Source: Rhyzopertha dominica (lineage: Eukaryota > Arthropoda > Insecta > Coleoptera > Bostrichidae). Taken from it: 64,000 nucleotides of DNA. The DNA is taken from positions 37,132,942-37,196,941 of the forward strand of contig QCXZ01000001.1 in assembly GCA_025024175.1 (NCBI GenBank). Direction: 5' to 3'. Shown one piece after another: positions 21,464 through 32,400 of the stretch. The notes under the pieces are model-generated. The model ran no database searches, had not been told where the DNA came from, and worked only from the letters and a program-made list of their open reading frames with translations. Each line of letters starts with the position of its first letter. The first letter of the stretch is position 1. Made by a program: the position numbers and the translations under genes.

Positions 21464-24400
21464 CTATGAAAAAAGTATGGACCATAGTACAATTAGTAAT
21501 AATATCCACCAAAATCTTGTCTATTCTATGCTGTCCAAACCAAGAACAACTTTAAGTCCTAGTGCAGACAGCATGACGTAGGAACTAGTTTTACCTTTAT
21601 ACCCAAGAACTGAAGGCACAACCACAGGTGGTGAGAATGAAGAATATAGGTATGTTCACTATCATCAGCTCCATGTCATGCTGCCGACACTCAAACCTAA
21701 ATTGCACAGATGGCTAAATTTTATATTTTAAGGTCTCTATCATTGCCTGTCTCCAAAAAGTGTTCTAAAGCACACTGTCAAGTTGACCCAGTAGTGTCTC
21801 AGAACAAAACAATACACCTGTATGCAATTAAAGCACCCCTCATGTTTTATTACAATGTGAAAAGATTTAAAATATTCGCAAGCCTATACCAACACTCTGA
21901 CAACAAAGAAATATTGGTTAAAACATAAAATGAAAATACACCAATTTACAAATCGCATATTGAAACTTACTATATATTATAAATATAACTACAAAACATT
22001 GTTGTGTAAGTGAAGGATATGGTGTAAATACATTTTTGTAACCACCCTTTGGATGACATATTTTCAAGGTATAAAAGATACTAATTACAAATATTGTATT
22101 AACAAATTTCCGCAATAAGTTTCAGATAAATCGATTTGCTTATAAAAGGTTTACATCTAAGTACAATGTGCTTGTTTTACACGTTTATTTAATACTAGAA
22201 TTCAGTTTCCATTATTATAGTAAAAAATAATACTGGAGTTTTCAGTGTAACAATGTTTTCCATACAAACTAATTGCTGTTATCAATGGTACAATATGCAA
22301 AAATATACGAAAACTCACCAAATCTTACCTATTATGTGAACATACAAAAAGGAATTACTACTCAAGGACAAAATCGAAATATAATAAATTAAAAAACTGT
22401 TTCTATTTTAAGTCAAAATTATTTTGAATAATATATTTATATCAATGCAATCGTCTTTAAAACGGATCTAGGGTCCTTTTAATGCAGCCTTTTAATTTAT
22501 TTGCAGGTTGCACAAAAAACATGTTTATTAGGGAGACTGTCTGAAATGTTGGATATTAATGCAAAATTAATTGTGTATAATTCAATTATAGACCTTTATT
22601 TTAAGTATTGTCCTACTATCTTGTTTATGTTATGAAATATTTGCAGAAAGGGTAAAACAAAGCAATGCATTATATACTAGGATGTAACAGATATGCTAAT
22701 ATAGAGTGAATGTTGGACTGTTTGGGACTCCTTAGTGTAAAACAAAGAGGCTCACTTAAAACTCTTTTATTTGTATTTATATTAAAACAAAGAATTATCA
22801 ATTTTCCGATTAAAGAGGCCGTAAAAGTGCAGATAGAGGTGCATGACTATGGAACCATAAACAGCAGTGATTTAGATTTTCACTTCAGCACATTCACATG
22901 GCAAGCAAACCAGTTATGTATAAGGGGTTTTCGGTTATTCAATAGCCTGCCTACACATGTGATACAGGAGGTGGACTATAACAGATTTAAAAAACTGTGT
23001 ATTAAGTTTGTTAGGAATATGTGGTTGGATTAGATTTGCTTGGTACATATATCTAGTGTAAGTTGCGATTAATTGTATTTATATAACATTATGTATGTAT
23101 AGCATTATGCTATACTAATATATATTTGAAAGTGTTAACTCTAAAGTTCAGAACCGCAAAACAATATATTTATATATTTTCTTATAGACCAAGTGATTCA
23201 GGGTATGTCGACCTGTAAGCTGTAAAGAGTACTCTTTTTTCTTTAGCTGAGCTTTCGAATTTATTTAAATTCTTCTTCGGAGCATCTACAATTCAACTTA
23301 ATTAATACAACAAACTATATGGAACCTTATATATACTTACAGAAATTTGAGGCTAAGTGTAAGTTATAAATATGTGCAACAATGTTTTTTTACAAAACAT
23401 AAGTTTTTTCTACCATAAATGACGTGTCAAATAAATTAATTATATTTTTTTAATGTCATTTGATTTGATAGCAGATATGCGTATACACTACTTAATTGTT
23501 GTGTGTCCGATTTTTTATTCATTACATTATTAATTTTGTTGATGTGGTACATTTCCAAGATTAGCCTTTTACTGGTATTAATTTCAGTATCCAATATTTT
23601 TACCCCATCCCAATCTAAAGTTGGTTGTTGTTGACCACATGTGTGGCTAATGCACATCGGTCTCTTTTCATAAAAATATCGCTTTTATGTAATGATATTC
23701 TGTTCTTTACCCACTGAGATGTTTGACCCACATATATGCCATCACAAGTGTTACATTTTAAACAGTAAATTACATTGGATTTGAATTTTGTTGGTGTTTT
23801 TGATTTTAATTTAGTAAACAAATTCGAACACTTTTTAATATGGCGTCTTGCAATTTTAATATTAATCCCGTGATATTTGGTAGTGACCCATACTTCTGTG
23901 TTTCAGCCCTATTAGTACTTGTTTGGCTTAAAACTGAATTTCTCATTCCATCGTCCACATTTCCATTAATCCTAGGACCTACTGTTCCTTCTTCAACATG
24001 CATTCCATCCTCGAGTGAAAGGCTGCTGGTGGAGTTTTATTTATAAGGCCTTTTGGGTATGAATTTTGGATTAGTAACTCTTTTAATCTGTTTAAATTTT
24101 TGTTTAAGAAAACGGGATTTGAAATTTTCTGAATTCTGTTTTTCATTTGTTTTATAAAATTTATTGATTTTAGTTGAATGATCAGACAAAAAATTAATAT
24201 ATCTTCCTGAGACTATAGGTTTTTGATACCAGTCTAATATTATACGTCCATTATGCCGAATGACCCTAGTGTCTAAGAAAGGCACTCCACCATCAACCTC
24301 TCTCTCTATGGTGAAATGGATGTGTGGATTATACGAATTGAAAACTGTTTGTATTTCTTCTAGGCCGTGATTTGGTAATATTAAAATAAGGTCATCGACA

Positions 24401-27400
24401 CATTTTTTAATAAATAATATATTAAAAGTAAGACTAGGTGAACAGTTATCCAAGAGATGATCCATCACATACTGGGCCAATATTGGACTAAGTGTCGACC
24501 CCATGATACAGCCAAAAACTTGTTTGTAAAATTTATTTTCATAAACAAAATAGTTATTGTCAAAAATGAATGATAGCATTTGTAAAAATAGTTTTCTATG
24601 TTTATTTATGTCTTCTATTTTTGGACATTTGAAATGTGGATCTATTACTTCCCAACGTTCTCCCAGTACTTTAACAGTTAATTCTTTAGATATATTGCCA
24701 AAAAGATTAACGACATCCAGTGACACTACTTCATGATTTAGAGGTACTTCTATACTACTTATTGACTCTACAAATTCGAATGTGTTCGTAATATAGTAAC
24801 GATTGTTACGATCGTATGCTTTAGTTAAAATGTCACACAGCAGTTGTGCTAAATGAATCATAGGATTTTGAATACTCGACACAATAGGCCTAAGAGTTAC
24901 TAATCCAAAATTCATACCCAAAAGGCCTTATAAATAAAATATTATACTCCACCAGCAGCCTTTCACTCAAGGATGGAATGCATGTTGAAGAAGGAACAGT
25001 AGGTCCTAGGATTAACGGAAATGTGGACGATGGAATGAGAAATTCAGTTCCACCGAAAAGTTTAAACATAGCTTTATATATTTGTGCACTATGTAGGTAT
25101 AATGATTTGCCTGATGATATTCAATGTTTGTCACTCAGTTTGTTTCAGTCTGCTCTAAAGGATTTCTTGTTAAAAGCACAACACCAATTGTAAACACTAT
25201 AGTGTAAATGAAAAACAGCCTTGCTGACGTCACACCATATTGTAGCATTAAGTTTTTGTTTCTTTTGTTTATTCTTGCTTATCCTATAATATGCTGCAAT
25301 AAATGATTTCTGATTCTGATATAAGTTTATCATGGTTATACCGGCCAACATCGACTCCCTGTGTTGGATGCCGCCCGGGAAAATTCGTGACTTGGCATGT
25401 CAGTGGTGTGAAAATAACTTTTTTATGATACTCCAATTTGTGAAGACTATTTTTTCATTGAAAAAAAAAGGTCTGGTTAAAATGACTGTCTGATATGAAC
25501 CACAAAATAATCCAAATCACCTGCCTGTAAAACAATGTGTGAATCTGTAAATATTTCTCATAAACAGAGGCAAAAATTATATTTGTTTACAATTTAAGTT
25601 TTTTAGAAATCAGTTATGTCAGCTATTATTATCGGGAGTAGGTATTGCACAAAATGTTACGATAATTTCTCTGTTGCACTTCCAAATTCTTATGAATATG
25701 TAACATGTAAGCAAAGTAACTTTCAGACATAAAACGTGTGTTCAAAATTAGCACACAATCTTGTTTCATGAATTACTACATATAAACAATCAAAATGTGA
25801 TATTACGCATTGTATTTACATAACAATTTTGAATACAATTAGAGCAATATTTACAAACTTTTCTACTATTGATGAAGCAAATTAATTTGGAATCACCATA
25901 TCATAACACATAAAATAAAATAATTTTGACGTGTAAGAAAATATTTATATTTACATTGTTTTGGGAGCATTTCTTTAAGAGCTAAAAATCAATATGGTGT
26001 ATTGTTAACAGTTACCAGGGAATACAAAACTCTAGCTACCTATTTGGAAGAACTCTGGCAAGATTCAAAACTATTATTTTAAAGATCAATTGTTATTACA
26101 GTGATATGTAATATTTCAAATAATTATTTGAGTTATTTGCAATTTTAAATAGAATTTGTTGTTCGGTTTATTACACATTCGAAGCACTTTTTCGTTGTGT
26201 GATGCTGGAAAATCTCTTTCACTGCTGTTTCCTAATAATTTCGACAATATTAGGGGCGGGATATATTAGTGCCGTTGTAGTAATTAATTTTTGGTGTAGC
26301 TTTAAACATTACACGATTGTTAAGTACAATTTGTGCTATTTGTGTATTATAGTATAAGAAACAGTTACATACTGCATTTATATAAAAGTTTTAAATTCAT
26401 ACTCAGTGTAATGTCATAAACATGTTGCACTATCGGTAACAGCACATTTACAACGATAACTCCAATATTATTTTTACTTCTAATTATGGAAAATGCATTC
26501 TCATATTAAAAATAGGTATTTCAAAACCAGCAAGTTGTTTTAAAGACAAGTAAATTGTATACTTAAATGTAAACACTTTCTAAGCAAGTTGATTTATCTG
26601 CAACTTACTATGAAAGTGTTTGTGAAGTAATAATTTATATTACATCACTTTGAAATCAGTACCTACTACACTGTAACTGGATAGACCTGTTGAAATTTCT
26701 GACCTAGTATCTTATATGATTTAAAATTTGTGTTTTTATCATCCACTTAACAGTTATTTATATATATTTACATCATTTTCTTTACTCAAACAACATTATT
26801 GTAGCTGTATTTATAATTTGTATAACACAGAAGTCTCGTTTGCGATTTGTAAATTGGTGTATATGCCTGTGATCATTTGGTTGCCTGTTTCAACAGAAAT
26901 TATCTAACAAAACTCCTGTGCTGTCCCCTTATGTGCAAAAGTGTAACCTGCATGTCTTCGCTGGACCATGCCATTAAATTTGATACACAGTTTAGTTTTA
27001 TATGAATAAGGCATATGGAAATCACCTGGCCAGGCACTGATAAGTGAGATAAATAAAGAGCAAGCTGAGTGTATTATTAAGATCTAATTATATTTCAAAA
27101 ACCCTTATCAGATTGATTTAGACTAACTAAATACCTATTTCGGCAACTAAGCTGTGATCTTTTGGGCACAATATAGTCCAATATGTTACAAAACATTTTT
27201 AAATAAAAGAACTAATTATATATATGTACACTTATGAGGGAGCATTACATAATGATTAAATTACAGCTGTATATAGGTTCTGTTAAAAAATATAGGTTTT
27301 CAAAAACTGCTATAAAAATTAGAAGTATTATCGTGATCAGTCTTGCTCCTTTAATTACTAGGTATTTCATATATTTTTTATGAAAGTTGCCTAAGAAGTG

Positions 27401-28079
27401 TTTTTTAAATAACATACCTAAAAATTTGTTCTTATAATAATATAAACATTTATCCATGTATGATGTAACCATCACTCAGGTAAAATAAAATACTTAGGTA
27501 CTGTTTCTTCAGCTGAGAAAAAATATATGCAAGAAGGACGTCTGTTAATAGAAATGTTGAACTAGGATTCATTGCTAAACTTTCTCATCGATATTCTATT
27601 TTTTTTTTATTTATTTGATTGTGATTCTTGTTTTAATGTTTGGACTTTCACTGAAATCTAAAATAAGTAGTTCATGGTTTAGAATTTATTAATTTTTTAC
27701 AAATATTTAAAGCCTGAACCCAGAGCATGTCCAAACTAACAATAGATATTAGTTAAACTTATTATTATCATACTTGCCTCCATTAGGACTTCGTAAACCA
27801 GATGTGCGAAGTCTCTTTCCAAGCGTTCTTCTAAATTTTACAGAATCTACGATCCGTTTTCGTCTTCTCATATATTTTGCCAAGATACCAACAAGTGCTA
27901 CACTAGCAGTAAGTGAAATAACAACAGCCTAAAAGCGTATCAATTTCAATTATTTGCATTAGATTACTATGACCACATACCTTTTGCGTTGTCGTTAAAC
28001 TGCTTATCCTATGTGGTATGAACTGTTTCAAATTCTTTAACTGATCAACAACAGATCCTAGGCGCACCCACAAAGACAT
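21272..28079 (-). CDS. Miga: Mitoguardin (Miga), 5' three exons, partial
   Basis: Exons are 28079-27981, 27928-27778 and 21463-21272, phases 0, 1 and 1, all joining in frame. Residues 1-33 are the N-terminal tail. About 34-53 form one membrane segment (AVVISLTASVALVGILAKY) followed by RRRKR, the outer-mitochondrial-membrane anchor layout. Exon 3 is Ser-rich (ARQSSVISEKNSVASAS) and ends LTPQQLGVMG, a stretch I recognise from mitoguardin/FAM73 proteins. Mitoguardins sit on the mitochondrial outer membrane, promote fusion and act at ER contacts. The C-terminal body is not in the window and must lie left of position 1 or be missed. Start chosen: MSLWVRLGS; an in-frame ATG 13 codons upstream is less likely. 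The identification rests on family memory. Confidence 0.75.
21546..21706. repeat. Short foldback element, family F (copy 2)
   Basis: CTAGTGCAGACAGCATGACG near 21558 and the inverse-related CATGTCATGCTGCCGACACT near 21680 form imperfect arms. The right arm continues CAAACCTAAATTGCACAGAT, closely similar to the copy at 8208-8318. Confidence 0.5.
21707..22654. other. Miga intron 2, nothing recognised
   Basis: This is AT-rich intronic sequence. Short ORFs (72 and 65 codons) are motif-free. Confidence 0.4.
22655..23033 (+). pseudogene. LINE ORF2 C-terminal fragment
   Basis: The reading frame gives ILGCNRYANIE, then one stop, MLDCLGLLSVKQRGSL and FNSLPTHVIQEVDYNRFKKL, ending at a TAG. The order CNRY, LGxLSVKQR, FNxLP is the usual end of Jockey-like ORF2 proteins. 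It is 5'-truncated, lying in Miga intron 2 opposite to the gene. Confidence 0.7.
23246..23283 (-). ncRNA. Hammerhead-like motif of the second Penelope element
   Basis: On the minus strand, CCGAAGA (one change from CTGANGA) is followed by a 6-bp stem GAATTT/AAATTC with loop AAAT, then an intact GAAA, one base and CTC, a permitted NUH cleavage triplet. GCT and AGC outside can pair as stem I. The layout equals that at 4725-4765: same stem length, same 4-nt loop, same spacing. Confidence 0.5.
23436..23821 (-). pseudogene. Penelope GIY-YIG endonuclease fragment
   Basis: The frame gives CSNLFTKLK-like residues in the linker, then NVIYCLKCNTCDGIYVGQT, with the two conserved strands of the GIY-YIG fold and an internal CLKCNTC cluster, then VKNRISLHKSD with the conserved Arg. 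It breaks after about 65 codons and continues in another frame to about 23436. Confidence 0.8.
24037..24921 (-). pseudogene. Penelope reverse transcriptase
   Basis: The 294-codon frame holds LRPIVSSIQNP (RT1), VPLNHEVVSLDVVNLF (motif A region), GCIMGSTLSPILAQ (RT3-4), a YVDD-equivalent KKCVDDLILI and VPFLDTRVIRHNGR. The first ten residues come from the inverted segment, not from the natural 5' part. It is related to, but clearly different from, the copy at 3.5-4.8 kb. Confidence 0.85.
25050..25313 (+). mobile_element. 5'-truncated LINE 3' end (family B, copy 1)
   Basis: It encodes SLNIALYICALCRYNDLPDD and LFQSALKDFLLKAQHQL, then a stop and a 3' UTR ending ATAAATGATTTCTGATT. The same sequence, inverted, is found at 34385-34650, where it continues into a reverse transcriptase. 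It directly abuts the inverted Penelope segment. Confidence 0.8.
25314..27777. other. Miga intron 2, nothing recognised
   Basis: This is AT-rich intronic sequence without recognised genes or elements. A 76-codon ORF at 27245-27475 has a hydrophobic stretch but no motif. Confidence 0.4.
27778..27928 (-). CDS. Miga: Miga exon 2 (membrane anchor)
   Basis: 50 codons plus one base. It encodes the transmembrane segment and the basic stretch RRRKRIVDSVKFRRTLGKR. The acceptor is TTTTAG. The donor is GAG|GCAAGT, a GC-type donor with an otherwise perfect consensus. Confidence 0.75.
27981..28079 (-). CDS. Miga: Miga exon 1 (coding part)
   Basis: 33 codons from MSLWVRLGSVVDQLK to LTTTQK. The donor is AAG|GTATGT. 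The following intron is only 52 bases. Confidence 0.75.
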
Positions 28080-29342
28080 TATTTCATATAAATGTGTTGA
28101 ATAACATGTAAATATCAAATTGAGAGGTTAGGACTTTGGCACAGTAAATATAGTAAAAATAATAAGTTCTCTTAAGCCTTACATGGCATAAATAGGTTTG
28201 TAAAAGACAAGCTAACTCATAATGAGCATAGGTTTTTAAAGCATTAAAAGTTGACAGTAGATTGAATATCCCGGCACATCAACCATCACGCGGTAACCGA
28301 CCGAGCGATGGAATGGAACCACAGGATGATGGGTAACTGCACTAATAAGGATCTTTGACATCTTTTAATGCTTCAAAAATTGTTCTCTTTAGATATAAGT
28401 TTGAAGTCTGAACGGTAGGTGGCAGGAACTTACGGGTGTATGTGTATGATTGGCTTGTTACTCATATTGAAAATGTGACATTGTTATTTATGTGGTTAAA
28501 AAACAGATACAATTTTTACATGTTTTTATCGTCTTATTCAGAATGAAACACATAATAATGATCATGCAATAGGAAGGAGAACGTGACATAGGAAGATGTT
28601 ATATAAACTTTCGATATATACTGAACAGTTACAACACGGATAAGGTTAGGTGCTCTATTTTTTAAAGTAAGTACTGTTTCATTTACCTTTTAACCGTTTT
28701 TGAGCTTATCGTAGTTTGGGTTTTGTAATATTCATTACTTAACATTCGATTTGGCGAAATTTAATTTCGCTTAGAGCAGAAAAACAAATAAATGTGTGAT
28801 GGTACATAGCTTACTAATTGTTAAATTACGATAAGACATTAATATTATACGGTAATTTTATACTTATGGCGATAAACCGGATGGTTGGTATTTGTAGTTT
28901 TGCAACTTGAAATGAAAATAAAACTTAACGTTTAACCAGTAAAAAGAAAATTGTGTCATTCTGCTTAACTTATTAAAAAATTAAATACTTAACATGGGGC
29001 GCCGCCTATTGCCAATCCGTAAAAGCTTGGATTCGCCGGCAAAAAACAGAGATGCTTCCGAATCATTTGTTCGGCATCCTAAGTGGAGATATCCCTAATT
29101 ATTGTCATTCTGATTGTCATTTGCACATGACAGTTGCAGATGTCTGATGTCATATTTATGTCATGTCTGTTCAGTGATGTCATCAGACGATTGGTGGTTG
29201 TAGGCATTTTCATTTTCCAAAATAAAAACAAACGAAATGGGCGGTGCTTTGAACTTGTCAGTGTAAAAACCTGCGTGTTACTGTGGAGAACTCATGTAAA
29301 GAATATATTAGATGAAAGTGCAAAATTTAAATTAGTGAAACC
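28080..29342. promoter_or_regulatory. Divergent Miga-FBXO42 intergenic region
   Basis: 1.26 kb separate the two start codons, so promoters of both genes must lie here unless upstream non-coding exons exist. 28265-28340 is a short GC-richer island within AT-rich DNA. 28625-29100 is occupied by repeat family A. I identified no TATA box or initiator with confidence. Confidence 0.4.
28625..29100 (+). repeat. Dispersed repeat family A (copy 3)
   Basis: This is co-linear with 13200-13625 and ends in a TTCCGAA/TTCGGCA hairpin followed by AAGTGGAGATATCCCTA. This end is shared with 6282-6330. It lies between the start codons of Miga and FBXO42, so it may carry or disturb promoter elements. Confidence 0.65.
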
Positions 29343-29487
29343 ATGACATACAACACTGCATCAAATTCTATTACGATAGAAGATCTTCCTGACGAAGTTT
29401 TGGAATTTATTTTGGGGTTGATTCCACCATACAAAGATTTGCATGATTGCATGGTCGTATCGAAAAGATGGAGAAGATGTGTATTAA
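29343..29487 (+). CDS. FBXO42: FBXO42 exon 1 (F-box)
   Basis: 48 codons plus one base, MTYNTASNS to the F-box end KRWRRCVL. The donor is TTAA|GTAAGT. A 70-codon upstream ORF (29134-29346) in another frame overlaps the start codon and could damp translation if the transcript begins that far upstream. Confidence 0.88.
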
Positions 29488-32400
29488 GTAAGTGAGTTTT
29501 TGTCTACTCATGTTTCTAAAATTAACAACTCTTTGTCTGTTAACCAGGGTCTCTTACCCTGACTTTTTTGGAGGCCAATGTTTTATCTTAATTAGAGTAA
29601 ATATAATATTTAAATTTAAATACCAGTGCATTTTAGAAATTACACAGATAGTAAGCATATAGTTCGTTTATTTGTTTATTATTAATTGATTTCCTTAATA
29701 CAATATGTATCATATTTTTAACATAATCTTAGTAAATCAGTAGTAGTATTCTGCCAAATATATTATAATTCTGTATGCGAGTGAAAACAAAGAACAACTG
29801 ATTTAGTTGTCTGAAACTTTTATGTGTAGGTATAGGAGGGTAATCTATAAAGAACACTAAAGATGAATTGCATAAAAGTAACCCAATTTAACTAAATTTC
29901 TTGAAGTTAATTTGTATTAACTAAATAGTAATTTATATTCTTAACTTTGGTCCCAGTATTTCCGTAAATAATCATGAAGAATTCAAAAACAGATATTTAG
30001 TCATAGTATATAATATTTAATATATTTATAATATATAATTTCTTATATAATTATCAATCTGGTATGCCAAATACCTACATATATTTAGTTAATACTATAC
30101 ATATTATGGAAGCAATTAAAATATAATGAAATTTTATCACACAATATTCTTGCTGTTTAAAACATGTTACCTATTGAAGTTTACCGCACTTTATTTTGCA
30201 AGAAATTGCTATTTATATCACAGGTACTTCTTTCAGATTGTTAAGCTCAACCTCTTTACATAGTTATCAGCTTTCGATTATTGTTCCCAATATAACATGT
30301 TACTGTACAAAAATAAGTTATATTATTATTGGCAACAACTATCCATGATAACATTTTCTGTATTAATCATTTGATTATTAGGAAGCACTGCATTCATGCA
30401 CAGGCGCACTGTTTATCTCACCAAAGTTACGCTGTTCATTAAAGTATCTATGTCATTTCAAATACATAATTGTTTTTCTCTTATAGCTTCTGTACAATTA
30501 ATTTATGCGGTAAATACCTAGTACATACCTTTTGCAGCATAATAATTAACATCTAATCATGTTTACGTATTGTGCATTATTAAGAAAATAATAATAAAAG
30601 CACACCGAATTTAACTAAAAACATGTTTAAATTTTAAACAGATCGCAAGAATATATTATTTGAAAGTCAAGTAGTTTTTGTTCCTCAACAAAGGCGGCAA
30701 AAACAACTTATGACCCAATGTTGATGTATTTACTCATTAAGATAAAGAAAAGTTCTTATGAACTCCCTACCTTTCTTACTTTGCATTGTATTTTTGTATG
30801 ATTTTGTAATAAGGCTTCATTGATGTTCGTAAAAAAACATGCTGTAAAATACATCTATGAACTGTTCAAGAATATAAAGTTTACACATTTGTCCACTTTT
30901 GCGGAAACCTTAAAATTAAAAAAAAAAACTAGTTAAAATGATATTATTAACTACATATTCTTCATCAACATGACTATATAGTCAGTATCATGCAATAGAA
31001 TTTCTTGAAACAGAATTAATGAAAATGACCAAAAGCAAGCTTCATGGTTTTGTATTTATTATATTTGGAGCACATTATATAAAAATATAATTTTGTTTCA
31101 GATGTTACGAAAACAAGGCGGAGAAATCTGAACAGGGCAATATTGGATTTCGATATAGCCTGGAAATCAATAACGCCTGTGGCTTCAACATTAACTATAA
31201 CTAAAAGATATTCACATAGTGCTGTTGTACATGAAAATTCGATGTATGTCTTTGGAGGTTGTACTTGCTCTATGACTACTTTCAATGATCTATGGAGATT
31301 AGACTTATCTAGCAGACAATGGGTTAGGCCACCTACAACTGGAAATAGCTATCCATCACCAAAAGCCTGTAGTACTATGGTCTGTTACAAGGACTTTTTG
31401 GTTCTTTTTGGCGGATGGACATACCCACCATCATATCCATTGCATCAGATATGGCATTTATTTAATGAATTGCATTTATACGACATAAATTCTAACAAAT
31501 GGATTTCTGCTAATGCATGTAACAGCCCACCTCCAACAGCTGGTCATTCTGTTTCTCTGCACAAAGAGTGGATGGTGGTGTTTGGAGGACTGCAGAGACC
31601 TAGTTTTGTGGTCCATTCAACTAAGACAAATGATATATGGAAATTGAATTTGGAAACTCTGATATGGTATAAGCAAGAAACTCAAGGTAATTTATGTTGT
31701 GTTTATTATACTGAATTCTAAAATTTCATATTTATAAAAAATAATGATTCAGTTTTTCTATTTACAGTTAAAATAGAGTATATAAATTATTTATATATTA
31801 TTTTCATGGTAACATATGAAATCCTGACATTTGTCATGTTTTATATATTTATCTTTTTGAAGTATGTAGGTACAACAGTATTTACTAAAGTTAACAATTT
31901 ATTAGCCTCAATAATATATATAGGGTCTGTCACCTAAAACTCCCCAGCCTTGTATTTTCATTATTTTTTTAGTTACAACCATAAGTTATATGTCAAAATG
32001 TAGATCTTTTTAAACTCTTTAAAAATTGCGTATTGAATGTCCAAAAAATATGATATTTTGCAAATAAAGTTTATTTTTGTAAATATTTTTTTACCTTACC
32101 CCGCATAATAAATATTGCTTCATAGTCGGATGCCGACTTTTGTCTTCTTCAATTTGTGTCATTACAACGTATGCACACAATTTGACATATGCCTTAAGGT
32201 TGTACCTAAAAAAATAATGAAAATACGAGCCTGGGGAGTTTTATTTGTTGGACCCTGTATATCAAGTATCCTTTTTATCTAGATCATGCGTATTGTATTT
32301 ATAGGGAATACATTATAATGCACACAAGAAAAGCAGTAACATGTACCTAAAAAGAGGTGAAATAAGCAAAAAAGCATTATTTTTTTTTAATAAATATGTA

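Larger units (their letters stand above)
23200..25049 (-). mobile_element. Second Penelope-like element with a head-to-head inverted segment
   Basis: On the minus strand, 24891-23436 carries an RT from the LRPIVSS block onward, a linker and a GIY-YIG nuclease, and 23283-23246 a hammerhead-like motif. The segment 24892-25049 is an inverted copy of 23932-24082 (RT end and linker), placed head-to-head against the truncated RT start. The two arms differ at only a few bases plus an 8-base insertion. The element is dead: 5'-truncated, frameshifted at the linker and after the nuclease. Confidence 0.85.

Noticed and set aside
21262..21555. 97-codon plus-strand ORF
   Set aside because: Antisense to Miga exon 3, which has matching splice sites and phase.
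31016..31285. 89-codon minus-strand ORF
   Set aside because: Antisense to FBXO42 exon 2.
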